Source of the DNA: a virus
Length of the DNA stretch: 64,000 nucleotides
Strand: one strand, 5' to 3'
IMG/VR virus record: IMGVR_UViG_3300009183_000002
Span: 18,434-82,433 of that record
In this document: piece after piece, positions 46,234 through 54,454 of the stretch
Numbering within the stretch: position 1 is the stretch's first letter
Layout: each line of letters starts with the position of its first letter
The notes under the pieces: model-generated
Told to the model about the DNA's origin: nothing
The model's input: only the letters and a program-made list of their open reading frames with translations
Databases searched by the model: none
Translations under genes and position numbers: made by a program

Positions 46234-47137
46234 TGATCTGTTTGCTCAAGCAGATAAGTCTAAACAATTTGTCATCGATCCTCAAGCAATTGTTACACGC
46301 CAAAATAACCCTGAATTAAACCAAGTATTACACCAAGCACAAGCATTTGCTCAACGTCAACTATCACAACAAGTCGATAGAGGTGCATACGAATTTGATC
46401 AGTTGCTTGGACGTGTAGGAATTACTTCTAATCTTTCTGAAACGCTTAAGTATCCAACAACTCACTATGTGTTAGAGCCTGGAGTTTATTACAAACGTCA
46501 ACACAAACTACCAACAAATCAAGTTCGCCCAACAACAGAATCACCTGGTGTGATCCAAGAGTTTATTGGATTTAAAGATACACCCATGATGGATTGGGAT
46601 GTTGCTGGTCCGTACCATGCAGAAAGGAATGCAACCATTCGACATCTTGGTGATGTAGAAGACCGCATTCAAAATTATCTTAAACAAAATCCAGAAACAA
46701 CTTTAAAACTTTACCAATCACCAGGAGGCTATCGTGCATTTGATTTAACAAATAGACAATCACCAATTGAATACAATCCATCTTTTGAATTATTAGATGT
46801 TGATCCAGACTATCGTGTTATCTCTCAACAAAAACCTGATGTATTAAAGTACCAAGGATCAATTGCAGTTAATGATACCGAAAGATTCAATTCAAGAATT
46901 AATCCTAAGGTTGGACGAGTAGATTGGGTTGCTCAACCCATTGCTGAAATTGCTGGAGCAAATGCAACCGTAGACCCTACAAGCATTAGACGTGTGCGTA
47001 TGTATCACGACGAACCTATTCAGCAAAACTTTTTAACAGGCGTTGCGCAAGCCGCAGGTTTTAATAAACTTAAAGAAAATTTACCAACCGCATCTCAGTT
47101 TTTACAAAAACAAATCCAGGCATACCTCGGTTTATAA
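46157..47137 (+). CDS. Early protein with possible primase-polymerase-like motifs
   Basis: 326 residues. FKDTPMMDWDVAG (near residue 140) could be an AEP-type hhhDhD motif, LKLYQSPGGYRAFDLT a second Gly-rich motif, and DPDYRVIS a third acid. The order and spacing resemble archaeo-eukaryotic primase-like proteins, but the matches are weak. The C-terminal part (FNKLKENLPTASQFLQKQIQ) is helical. Keep as a hypothesis. Confidence 0.4.
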   Translation: MSGVLQSIKHILKPGQSTITREQVFNDLFAQADKSKQFVIDPQAIVTRQNNPELNQVLHQAQAFAQRQLSQQVDRGAYEFDQLLGRVGITSNLSETLKYPTTHYVLEPGVYYKRQHKLPTNQVRPTTESPGVIQEFIGFKDTPMMDWDVAGPYHAERNATIRHLGDVEDRIQNYLKQNPETTLKLYQSPGGYRAFDLTNRQSPIEYNPSFELLDVDPDYRVISQQKPDVLKYQGSIAVNDTERFNSRINPKVGRVDWVAQPIAEIAGANATVDPTSIRRVRMYHDEPIQQNFLTGVAQAAGFNKLKENLPTASQFLQKQIQAYLGL

Positions 47138-47197
47138 GCTACAATCTGCGTAGTCCCCACAGACTTGCTGGCCTTAGCCTCGACACTAGGACCAGCA
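47138..47197 (+). promoter_or_regulatory. Structured RNA element, family 4 copy B
   Basis: GCTACAATCTGC, then AGTC-CCCACA-GACT as in copy A, followed by a hairpin TGCTGG/CCAGCA (47166-47171 with 47192-47197) with a second internal stem CTTAG/CTAGG. The sequence of the hairpin differs from copy A but pairs. The next ATG (47204) is only six bases later. Confidence 0.55.
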
Positions 47198-47203
47198 CCA
47201 CCT

Positions 47204-47470
47204 ATGACTGAACCATTCACCAAGCACACAGATCAAGATCATGAGCACCGTAACATAACATTGGAAGAAGAACAGCTGCTAGCAATGGCACTGGCAAATC
47301 TTGGTGAGTACATACATGACAACTCACCTCACTACGTATTGATAGAAGATCCTCGCAATGAGGATGACTACGATACATGGGCATATGGCTGTGAGCCATT
47401 GCCACAAGATCACACTTGGCATTCAACGTCAATAGACGTAGATGTGAGTCCAAGTACGGGAGCGTGCTGA
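47204..47470 (+). CDS. Small acidic early protein
   Basis: 88 residues from ATG 47204 (TEPFTKHTDQDHEHRNITLE, then EEQLLAMALANLGEYIHDNS). Acidic; His-rich start. Its last 13 bases overlap the 5' end of tRNA-Leu. Function unknown. Confidence 0.6.
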   Translation: MTEPFTKHTDQDHEHRNITLEEEQLLAMALANLGEYIHDNSPHYVLIEDPRNEDDYDTWAYGCEPLPQDHTWHSTSIDVDVSPSTGAC

Positions 47471-47543
47471 AATTAGTAAACAGAACGCACTTAAAATGCG
47501 TCGGTCTTTGACCTTGCAGGTGCAAGTCCTGTCGCTCCTACCA
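47458..47543 (+). tRNA. tRNA-Leu (anticodon TAA)
   Basis: Acceptor GGGAGCG (47458) pairs with CGCTCCT followed by A and an encoded CCA (ends 47543). Anticodon arm ACGCA-CTTAAAA-TGCGT gives anticodon TAA; a long variable arm and T-arm GCAGG-TGCAAGT-CCTGT fit class II tRNA-Leu. The D-arm CTG/CAG has a loop lacking the usual GG. It decodes UUA, which would help translation of AT-rich phage genes. Confidence 0.85.
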
Positions 47544-47563
47544 ACCATCACACATTTAACTCA

Positions 47564-47926
47564 ATGGAAATCTTTGCTTGTTTTAAAAACCTAATCCCAA
47601 CCGTACATGCGTATCAAGATTCTGATCAGCGTTACAACGTTGGTGCTACATGGACTGCAACAGATGGGCTACAAGACTATCACAATGTTGAACTCAAGTA
47701 TGTTCGTAACTCAGAACGTCTTGCGCTCCAAGGCCAACCACAACCTGACGGTAGCTGGGTCTATGTAGAACCTAATGGTTGTGTACATACCATTAACGCT
47801 GAACGAGCTAAGCACTTCATGGAAAAGACCCGTGAACATGCCAACATCATGTGTGACATGATTGACAAGCTACGCGATGCAGGCGTAATGGATGACATAC
47901 TAGACACCAGCGCTCAAGCAGCGTAG
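47564..47926 (+). CDS. Early protein
   Basis: 120 residues (EIFACFKNLIPTVHAYQDSD, then beta segments and a C-terminal helix IMCDMIDKLRDAGVMDDILD). No SD; leader CATTTAACTCA. It follows 20 bases after the tRNA. Family unknown. Confidence 0.65.
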   Translation: MEIFACFKNLIPTVHAYQDSDQRYNVGATWTATDGLQDYHNVELKYVRNSERLALQGQPQPDGSWVYVEPNGCVHTINAERAKHFMEKTREHANIMCDMIDKLRDAGVMDDILDTSAQAA

Positions 47927-47946
47927 GATCAACACTACATCCTCTG

Positions 47947-47966
47947 GCCCCAGTGCAAGCTGGGGT
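47947..47966 (+). promoter_or_regulatory. Short hairpin with TGCAAG loop before a start codon
   Basis: GCCCCAG/CTGGGGT (47947-47953 with 47960-47966) encloses TGCAAG, close to the T-loop of the tRNA and of RNA family 1 (TGCAAAC). The next ATG is eight bases later. Could be a reduced version of the same leader idea. Confidence 0.4.
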
Positions 47967-47974
47967 CTTACCTC

Positions 47975-48316
47975 ATGACAGAAGATCAATTCATTGACCA
48001 TGACTTAGTTAACCAAGTACTCGAACACATTCCTCGCTTTGCTTGGACAATAGTGCGTGATGCAATCATCACAAACTTAGTTGATAGTATGCCTAGCGAT
48101 GTTGTTAAACGTTTAACTGGAGATCCAGAAAACTTTGATCGGGCTGATGAAATCCTCCAGGATTACTACAAGCCAGATGAACGCAAGTTTAACTTGATTG
48201 AAGATGCATTCAAGCTTCTTGGAGAAGAAAACACTATGTATTTACTGGATGGGTTACAGCTTGACAAGCTTGTTCCACCTGATGACAATGCACCTTGTTC
48301 TACTGATCCACAATGA
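47975..48316 (+). CDS. Early helical protein
   Basis: 113 residues (TEDQFIDHDLVNQVLEHIPR, then KPDERKFNLIEDAFKLLGEE). Acidic helical protein. Overlaps the next gene by four bases (ATGA). Function unknown. Confidence 0.6.
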   Translation: MTEDQFIDHDLVNQVLEHIPRFAWTIVRDAIITNLVDSMPSDVVKRLTGDPENFDRADEILQDYYKPDERKFNLIEDAFKLLGEENTMYLLDGLQLDKLVPPDDNAPCSTDPQ

Positions 48317-48663
48317 GATGCCGTGCATGCAACAGTATTAACACTCGTGTTACTTCTACTGACCGCCAAACTAAAAATGTAACGTTTCGTTATTGTCGTT
48401 GTTTAGATTGCAAAGCACACTATAAAACAATTGAAAAATATGAAATACCTAAACCAGGTCCAGAACCAGATAGTGTTACACTTGTCAATCCTTTTGGAGT
48501 TGGTTCAGCAAATCCTCAATCAGTCTTGCTTGAGTCCAATGTAATAAAACTTAGGCATATGCATAAAAAAGGAATGAACCAACGGCAACTTGCAAAAATA
48601 TTTGGTATCAGTAATCAAACTGTATCTCGTATAGTAAACCGCAAAATCTGGACTCATGTCTAA
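48313..48663 (+). CDS. Zinc ribbon plus HTH regulator
   Basis: 116 residues. N-terminal zinc ribbon with two CxxC pairs (MRCRACNSINTRVTS, then YCRCLDCKAHYKT), like NrdR or Ogr-type ribbons, and a C-terminal HTH: NQRQLAKIFGISNQTVSRIV. Likely a sequence-specific transcription factor controlling early or middle genes. Ends with an 8-base overlap with the next gene. Confidence 0.75.
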   Translation: MRCRACNSINTRVTSTDRQTKNVTFRYCRCLDCKAHYKTIEKYEIPKPGPEPDSVTLVNPFGVGSANPQSVLLESNVIKLRHMHKKGMNQRQLAKIFGISNQTVSRIVNRKIWTHV

Positions 48664-48958
48664 AGCAAATCCACCTCGGTTCAAAACTGGTGATCGCGTA
48701 GCTGAAAAGCCTAAGCCCACCTATATACAAACAAAAGACAAAGCAACAAGTGATCGTATTGCACAGTACCGAGTACAACGCTTAGGTACAGTCACTGGTT
48801 ACATTTACAAAACTTCACGTACTGGAACTAGATCTCCATATGTACAGGTACAGTGGGATCACCTTGCATCACCATGTACCCACGCTCAATGCAGGTTATG
48901 TTTTGAGTGTGAGTTACCTATTGTTCAAGCAACCTACTGTGAATCAATTACACCATGA
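48656..48958 (+). CDS. Early protein with Cys-rich end
   Basis: 100 residues (SKANPPRFKTGDRVAEKPKP, then a beta core and CTHAQCRLCFECELP near the C-terminus, a possible zinc site). The 'RF..GDRV' start with TVTGYIY resembles small SH3-like DNA-binding domains. It overlaps the next gene by four bases. Confidence 0.6.
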   Translation: MSKANPPRFKTGDRVAEKPKPTYIQTKDKATSDRIAQYRVQRLGTVTGYIYKTSRTGTRSPYVQVQWDHLASPCTHAQCRLCFECELPIVQATYCESITP

Positions 48959-49317
48959 CTAACCCCGACTTCCGCGCCCTGTGCGAAGAGCTGGTTGATT
49001 CAGTTGAGCTGCTACTTGAAATGAGAGCAGTTGACGCCAAGCCTATGGCCATCACTGAGGATCGCGTTTCCCGAGCCCGCGCCGCCCTGGCTGAGCAGCC
49101 GGTGTGGCCGCCCATGCCAGTGCCTGGTGATGCAGAAGGGTTGGCCGAAGTGTTCTGGAACCGTTACGACCAGCCCGAGCCGGTGGCGCCGACGAATGAG
49201 GAGCTGATGGACCTGGCCGAGGAGGCATGGGTTCCGTTCGCCAAGTCACAGCCTCACCCGCAAGGTCATCCGTGGGATCTGGTACTAGCCCGCGCCGTCC
49301 TTGCCCGCTGGGGGTAA
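48955..49317 (+). CDS. Picocyanobacterial cassette protein ('DFRALCEELVD...ARAALA' family)
   Basis: 120 residues: TNPDFRALCEELVDSVELLL, then ARAALAEQP, a variable acidic middle and a C-terminal VLARAVLARWG. I recognise this modular GC-rich family from Synechococcus/Cyanobium and their phages. GC content is clearly higher than flanking phage DNA, so acquisition is likely. Three bases separate it from the next gene. Confidence 0.7.
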   Translation: MTNPDFRALCEELVDSVELLLEMRAVDAKPMAITEDRVSRARAALAEQPVWPPMPVPGDAEGLAEVFWNRYDQPEPVAPTNEELMDLAEEAWVPFAKSQPHPQGHPWDLVLARAVLARWG

Positions 49318-49319
49318 CC

Positions 49320-49610
49320 ATGACGAAAGTTTCTCCAGAGGCTGTCCGCGACATTCTCTTGTCGCCAGATAGTCCCAAAGCAACAGCTCAACGACACAAC
49401 ATCTCGCGCCATACTGTGGAGCAGATATGGTTTGGTGTTGGCCACAAGAAAGTATTTCCTGAAATCCCTAGGCGAAATTCTGTTGTTACACATTCTTGCG
49501 AACGTTGTGTTATGTGGCTTAAGGGTAAATGTTCGCTTGACTTTCCCGAACCTGAACAAAATTTATTTTTTGCTAAAGAATGTAATATTTTCACTGAACT
49601 TGTGGCTTAA
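49320..49610 (+). CDS. Early HTH-type protein with Cys motif
   Basis: 96 residues from ATG 49320 (TKVSPEAVRDILLSPDSPKA, then TAQRHNISRHTVEQIWFG, an HTH). C-terminal SCERCVMWLKGKCSLDFPEP has four Cys, probably a zinc knuckle. It is overlapped at its 5' end by frames from the cassette gene, which I reject. A regulator is inferred. Confidence 0.6.
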   Translation: MTKVSPEAVRDILLSPDSPKATAQRHNISRHTVEQIWFGVGHKKVFPEIPRRNSVVTHSCERCVMWLKGKCSLDFPEPEQNLFFAKECNIFTELVA

Positions 49611-49617
49611 ACTTTAT

Positions 49618-49657
49618 TCCCGTACGGGACAATGGACCTGAGATGTCCTTAAACTCA
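49618..49657 (+). promoter_or_regulatory. H-type pseudoknot element (family 3, copy d) with upstream palindrome
   Basis: The palindrome TCCCGTACGGGA (49618-49629) precedes S1 GGAC/GTCC (49634-49637 with 49645-49648); the loop TGAG (49639-49642) pairs with CTCA (49654-49657) after TTAAA. The next start (ATG 49683) is 25 bases away. Confidence 0.7.
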
Positions 49658-49682
49658 TTCATTAACTTTACTTATCATTCAA

Positions 49683-49904
49683 ATGCAACTTACTCCACTT
49701 CAAACTGATTGTGTTATAAAGCTAGCCGAAGCTGATGTCCGTTCTGCAGACACTATGCTTGGCTTGCTTTTGTTAGAAGGTATTCGATTCTTTTACTGTG
49801 ATAGCGAACCAGTTAATTCTATTAATAATAGCGATTCAAATCACCAGGTATTAAAAGAAATGGCTGATGCACTTAACAAAGAAATCCACAACAACCTCAA
49901 CTGA
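49683..49904 (+). CDS. Small early protein
   Basis: 73 residues (QLTPLQTDCVIKLAEADVRS, then an Asn-rich end). No SD; leader CTTATCATTCAA. Function unknown. Confidence 0.6.
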   Translation: MQLTPLQTDCVIKLAEADVRSADTMLGLLLLEGIRFFYCDSEPVNSINNSDSNHQVLKEMADALNKEIHNNLN

Positions 49905-49910
49905 ATTCAA

Positions 49911-50693
49911 ATGAAACTCCTCAAGTTTGCTACAGGAAACGCCAAGCTTTCTAAGCGTCTTATCTTTTCATTACCAGCTGGATACTCATGTCCTTGTGCT
50001 GGTGTTTGTAAAACTTTTGCAGACCGTACCACTGGTAAGATCACTGATCTACCGCAATACACCGGCACAGTTGCAGATGAGTTCCGTTGCTTTGCAGCCA
50101 TGGCAGAGGTACGTCCTAACGTACGTGAAGCTCGTTGGCATAACTGGGATTTGATTCGTGAAGCTATCTATTCCACCGAATCAGATACCAAGAAACAACT
50201 TAATGTATTGACAGGTGTTATTGAAATGTCTCTTGCTGTACAACCAGTACTGGACCTTGTCCGTGTACATGAGTCAGGTGATTACTACACAGAGCTGTAC
50301 ATGCATGCATGGATGAATGCTGCCAGGAATTTTAGTAACATGACGTTCTATTCGTTTACTAAATCCCTTGGCATGTGGTACAACCTACGCAAGCATATGC
50401 CTAAAAACATGTACTTCACTGCATCATATGGTGGTGTACTTGATTCAATGATTGCTCAATACCCAAGGACATTCAAGCGTTATGCCCGTGTGGTATACAC
50501 AGAGCAAGAAGCTATTGACTTTGGGCTTGAGATTGATCATGATGACAGTCACTGCTTAGGTGACAAGCCATTTGCATTGTTAGTGCATGGTAGCCAGCGT
50601 GCTGGATCAGAAGCTATGGCTGCATTAACGCAACGTAAAAAAGCTGGTGGATTTGTTGGTTACAACAAGTCAAACCAAAAGGTTGCAGCCTAG
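49911..50693 (+). CDS. GP88 family protein
   Basis: 260 residues (KLLKFATGNAKLSKRLIFSL). The domain begins LPAGYSCPCAGVCKTF, with the CxCxxxC of the GP88 family (PF17338), followed by FRCFAAMAEVRPNVREAR and Trp/His motifs. The family occurs in many phages; function is unproven, though structure-linked nucleic-acid roles have been suggested. Six-base gap to the previous gene. Confidence 0.75.
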   Translation: MKLLKFATGNAKLSKRLIFSLPAGYSCPCAGVCKTFADRTTGKITDLPQYTGTVADEFRCFAAMAEVRPNVREARWHNWDLIREAIYSTESDTKKQLNVLTGVIEMSLAVQPVLDLVRVHESGDYYTELYMHAWMNAARNFSNMTFYSFTKSLGMWYNLRKHMPKNMYFTASYGGVLDSMIAQYPRTFKRYARVVYTEQEAIDFGLEIDHDDSHCLGDKPFALLVHGSQRAGSEAMAALTQRKKAGGFVGYNKSNQKVAA

Positions 50694-50732
50694 TAAAAAT
50701 GTAGTAGTATCTGATCGTCTTGTTACCGCAAC

Positions 50733-50966
50733 ATGTCTTACGTCATTGCGTGTTACCAGGATGGCATCCCGCATGCCATCTCGGCCAACCGTCAATCCAA
50801 TGCATTTGAATTGGTACCACTCGATTCAGATACTGCTCTGAATAAAATCTTCTCTCATCCTTACCGTGCGGGTGCACAACAAATCCTGACTTGGATCAAT
50901 AAAAATGACGCAGCCCTTGCCGGTAATGAATTCGAAGTTTGCGACGAAGCCAAGTTCCGCAAATGA
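50733..50966 (+). CDS. Small early protein overlapping the DNA polymerase start
   Basis: 77 residues (SYVIACYQDGIPHAISANRQ, then KIFSHPYRAGAQQILTWINK). Its last 62 bases overlap the polymerase frame, or 41 if the polymerase starts at 50926. Compact alpha/beta-like pattern; family unknown. No SD. Confidence 0.6.
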   Translation: MSYVIACYQDGIPHAISANRQSNAFELVPLDSDTALNKIFSHPYRAGAQQILTWINKNDAALAGNEFEVCDEAKFRK

Positions 50967-53550
50967 ATCTTGGTTGATCTTCGATTGTGAAACCAACGGG
51001 CTTTATGATCAGGCAACTGTTGTCTATTGCATTGTTGTATATGACATCACAAAGCAACAAACTTTTACTTATGGGCCTGACAGCATTACTGCTGCTCTTG
51101 CTCATCTGGCAGCTGCCGATGTACTCATTGGCCACAATGTAATTTTTTATGACATACCAGTTTTACAAAAGTTACACAACTTTCAACACAACGCACGTGT
51201 CTTAGACACACTCATCTGTACCAGATTGATCTGGCCCAAAGAACTACTCTATGAACTTGATACAGAACAATATACGGAAGTTCCACCGAAGTTACGTGGT
51301 TCTGCCGGACTCAAAGCGTGGGGTTGGCGACTCGCTGATCACAAGATTAACTTCAAAGATTTCTCGCACTACTCAGAAGAAATGCTGCAGTACTGCGTCC
51401 AAGACGTTGAGGTTACAAAGAAACTTTGGGAACACATTTGCAAACAAGACTATCCAGAACCTGCACTCAAAGTTGAGCACGACTTTGCCTTGGCAATTAA
51501 TAAACAAATTAGAGCAGGCATTCCTTTTGATGTGGATGCAGCTCTTGATCTTGTGGATGTGTTACGAGCAAAGCAAGCAGACCTCGAAAGTCAACTGAAA
51601 CAAATCTTCCCACCTATTGAACACAGCGATTGGTTCACGCCAAAAGTAAACAACACTACCCGAGGTTATGTCAAAGGAGTTCCGTATGAAAAAATTCGAA
51701 TCGAAGAATTTAATCCTGGATCTCGTCAACAAATTGTCGATAGGCTCAAGTCCAAGTATGGATGGCAACCTGAAAAGACAACTGAAAAAGGAAACCCAAT
51801 CCTTGATGATGAGGTACTTGAACGATTGCCTTACCCAGAAGCAAAGCCTTTAGCGGAATACATGCTAGTCAAGAAACGACTAGGTCAAATTGCAGATGGA
51901 AACAATGCTTGGCTCAAGCTTGTTAACAATGAAGATGGTCGCATGCATGGTGATGTAGTTACTAACGGTTGTATTACCGGGCGTTGTGCGCATCGATTTC
52001 CAAACATGGGTCAAGTTCCAGCAGGTTATTCACCCTATGGACATGAATGCCGCAGTCTGTTTCATGCGCCAGACGATTGGAATCTTATTGGTATTGATGC
52101 AAAAGCATTAGAGCTACGTTGTCTTGCTGGATATCTAGCCCTGTGGGATAACGGTGAATATGCTTCTATGGTTATCAATCCTGAAGTAGATATCCATAGT
52201 TACAACCAAGAACAATTTGGTGTGGCTACCAGGGATATTAGTAAACGTTTACTGTATTGTGTACCCGTGGATAGTACTCAAGTACTTACAAAAACAGGAT
52301 GGAAAAAATATGAAGAATTAAACATTGGAGAATTAGTGTTGACTTATAACGAAGAAAAAGAAATTAAAGAATGGAAACCTATTCTTGAAATTATTAACGC
52401 ATATGAAGATGATGTTTGGCAGATGCAACACAACCATTCTTTTTGTGTGCAGTCAACCTTAGAACATCGTTGGTATGTTAAAAAACGTAAACGAAATAAC
52501 AGTGCACAATGCGGATGGGAAACTGGAAAAAACTATATGCTTTCCAAAGTAGAAACCACTGCTGAAATCAATACTGAATCAAACATTATTGTTAACGCTC
52601 TTTTAATAGAAGAAGAACATGAAGGCATTGAAGTTGATTGGACATGGCGCAAATACAGAACAAATTGGACAGAAAAAATATTACAAATGAATTCAAAACA
52701 ACGCAAAGCTTGGTTGTCAGGTTTTTTGTTGGCAGATGGTTTTCAATCTTGTAAACCAAACCAAAAAGAAAAATGGCATTGGACACAAGTTCGCAATGAA
52801 CACTATGAAGCAGCGTTACTAGCAAGTTATCTTGAATTTCCTGGCGTTATTCATGTTTCAAAGCCACGTCTAAATCCCAGTGGAAAAACGCAAATGCATG
52901 TAAGCATTGCAAATAAAGGACATGTAACAGGACAGAAGCTACAAAAAACATATGTTGGCCGCAAACAAGTTTTTTGTATTGCAACTGAAAATAAATCTTT
53001 TGTTATGCGCCAAGGTGATTGTATTACCATTACTGGAAATTGTATTTTATACGGGGGTGGTGCAGTTAAAGCAGGTACAATTATTGACCCGGATGAAAAA
53101 AGTGAAGTAGTTCTTAGGAAACTAGGAAGTACTGCAATTAATTCATTCATGAAAGGTGTGCCTGCACTTAAAAAACTAAAACAACAACTGGAGGAAACTG
53201 TTGGTACTCGTGGTTATCTTATCGGCCTTGATCGTCGGACGTTACATTGTCGTTCCGCTTTTAAAGCATTGAATGTTTTATTACAATCATCAGGAGCAAT
53301 CTTGATGAAACAAGTTGTTACATTCACGCAACGTAACATTGAACAAAACCTTGGCTTGGTGCACGGCCAGGATTGGGAGCAACTCCTAATGGTGCACGAT
53401 GAAATCCAGATTGCTTGCAAGCCTCAACACACCGAAGTAATTCGGGAACAGGCTATGATGGCATTCCCTCAGGCCCAGGAGTTCTTTGGCTTCCGTTGTC
53501 TTATTGAAGGTGACAGCAGAGTCGGGCACAACTGGTCAGAGACTCACTAA
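50905..53550 (+). CDS. DNA polymerase I (family A) with an intein in motif B
   Basis: 881 residues with the intein. Exonuclease motifs: LIFDCETNG near 24-32, LIGHNVIFYDIP near 73-84 and YCVQDVEVT near 163-171. Polymerase motif A DAKALELRC near 397, motif B RDISKRLLY...CILYGGG across the intein, and motif C MVHDEIQI with Asp832. T7-type replicative polymerase. The intein (residues 452-712) must be spliced out for activity. Start taken as ATG 50905; 50926 is an alternative. Confidence 0.93.
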   Translation: MTQPLPVMNSKFATKPSSANESWLIFDCETNGLYDQATVVYCIVVYDITKQQTFTYGPDSITAALAHLAAADVLIGHNVIFYDIPVLQKLHNFQHNARVLDTLICTRLIWPKELLYELDTEQYTEVPPKLRGSAGLKAWGWRLADHKINFKDFSHYSEEMLQYCVQDVEVTKKLWEHICKQDYPEPALKVEHDFALAINKQIRAGIPFDVDAALDLVDVLRAKQADLESQLKQIFPPIEHSDWFTPKVNNTTRGYVKGVPYEKIRIEEFNPGSRQQIVDRLKSKYGWQPEKTTEKGNPILDDEVLERLPYPEAKPLAEYMLVKKRLGQIADGNNAWLKLVNNEDGRMHGDVVTNGCITGRCAHRFPNMGQVPAGYSPYGHECRSLFHAPDDWNLIGIDAKALELRCLAGYLALWDNGEYASMVINPEVDIHSYNQEQFGVATRDISKRLLYCVPVDSTQVLTKTGWKKYEELNIGELVLTYNEEKEIKEWKPILEIINAYEDDVWQMQHNHSFCVQSTLEHRWYVKKRKRNNSAQCGWETGKNYMLSKVETTAEINTESNIIVNALLIEEEHEGIEVDWTWRKYRTNWTEKILQMNSKQRKAWLSGFLLADGFQSCKPNQKEKWHWTQVRNEHYEAALLASYLEFPGVIHVSKPRLNPSGKTQMHVSIANKGHVTGQKLQKTYVGRKQVFCIATENKSFVMRQGDCITITGNCILYGGGAVKAGTIIDPDEKSEVVLRKLGSTAINSFMKGVPALKKLKQQLEETVGTRGYLIGLDRRTLHCRSAFKALNVLLQSSGAILMKQVVTFTQRNIEQNLGLVHGQDWEQLLMVHDEIQIACKPQHTEVIREQAMMAFPQAQEFFGFRCLIEGDSRVGHNWSETH
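52258..53040 (+). other. Intein inside DNA polymerase I, motif B
   Basis: 261 residues in frame. Starts Cys-VPVDSTQVLTKTGWKKYEEL (N1 block), has the N3 T-x-x-H as QSTLEHRWYVK, a DOD-type homing-endonuclease-like segment (AWLSGFLLADGF, near residue 600 of the whole), and ends SFVMRQGDCITITGN before +1 Cys. The penultimate residue is Gly instead of His. It interrupts the O-helix motif right before the LYG, so host-free polymerase would be inactive until splicing. One DOD motif only: an endonuclease remnant or minimised form. Confidence 0.9.
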
Positions 53551-53555
53551 AGTTT

Positions 53556-53582
53556 CGTCCTAGGCAAGACGCTAAACTGCTT
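53556..53582 (+). promoter_or_regulatory. H-type pseudoknot element (family 3, copy e)
   Basis: S1 CGTC/GACG (53556-53559 with 53568-53571); loop AGGCA (53562-53566) pairs with TGCTT (53578-53582) after CTAAAC, one G-U pair. The SSB start is 20 bases later. Confidence 0.7.
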
Positions 53583-53602
53583 TTAAATAACCATCTGAAC
53601 TA

Positions 53603-54394
53603 ATGAACCACGCAAGCGTTTGCGCCGTCCTTTCCGAAGATCCTCGTGAAGTATCTACTGGCGTAACATCATCCTGCATCCGTTGTGTTGTAACACTTCC
53701 AGCGGTTAGCAACAAATCTCCAACTTCAATTGAATACAACTCTTATGGAAAAGTCTCTGAACAATTCCGTCAACTTAAAAAGGGAACTCGTGTGTACATA
53801 CACGGCGCCAAGCTACGTTATGACTTGGACACAAGAACGTACGCGTTACATGGCGGATCTTATAGCGAAGTTACGGAAGCATTCCGCATCTATAACACGG
53901 TGATCCTTGCAGGGCGCTGCGTTAAAGATATTAACCATGAAGATGCACGTTCATTTAGAACAACTGCAAATGGTTATATGATCTGTAATCAAACGCTTTC
54001 AGTTAATACTGGTCGCAACCAAGGAGATCTCTTTAACTTTTATGCAATCAATTCCTCTGAAGATAAGTTTAACCAAGCAGAGCTGCTTGCAAACTTTACA
54101 CGTAAAGGAATTGGTTTGACAATTGAAGGGTGCTTGGTCACCGACTCATGGATTGACCAGAACACCAAGGAGCGCCGGACTCAGACCAAGATCCAACTGA
54201 CCACTATGACCTTGGCACCAAAGCCAACCGAGAATGCTCCTGTTGTAAAACCACAAACAACGGTTGCATCCGGTGAAAATGTTGCTAGTCTATGGGGCGA
54301 TGCTGACGTATGGAACCAAGCTGCCAACACTGGTTTGCCTGAGCTTCCTGGTCAGTACGGCACCGCACCTAGCCTAGAAGAAGCTCCCTTCTAA
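53603..54394 (+). CDS. ssb: Single-stranded DNA-binding protein
   Basis: 263 residues, about twice the core length, with two OB-like halves: IRCVVTLPAVSNKSPTSIEY with GTRVYIHGAKLRYD near the N-terminus, and a second half around RTQTKIQLTTMTLAPKP. It ends in an acidic, Phe-terminated tail (LEEAPF), the usual protein-docking tip. It works with the polymerase encoded just upstream. SSB start preceded by pseudoknot copy e, no SD. Confidence 0.8.
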   Translation: MNHASVCAVLSEDPREVSTGVTSSCIRCVVTLPAVSNKSPTSIEYNSYGKVSEQFRQLKKGTRVYIHGAKLRYDLDTRTYALHGGSYSEVTEAFRIYNTVILAGRCVKDINHEDARSFRTTANGYMICNQTLSVNTGRNQGDLFNFYAINSSEDKFNQAELLANFTRKGIGLTIEGCLVTDSWIDQNTKERRTQTKIQLTTMTLAPKPTENAPVVKPQTTVASGENVASLWGDADVWNQAANTGLPELPGQYGTAPSLEEAPF

Positions 54395-54406
54395 CTCATG
54401 TGTAAT

Positions 54407-54430
54407 GGACCTGGGATGTCCTTAAACTCA
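54407..54430 (+). promoter_or_regulatory. H-type pseudoknot element (family 3, copy f)
   Basis: S1 GGAC/GTCC (54407-54410 with 54418-54421); loop TGGG (54412-54415) pairs with CTCA (54427-54430), one G-U pair, after TTAAA. The ATG of the next gene is 24 bases later. Confidence 0.7.
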
Positions 54431-54454
54431 TCCACGCTTAACCCTGAATTAACC

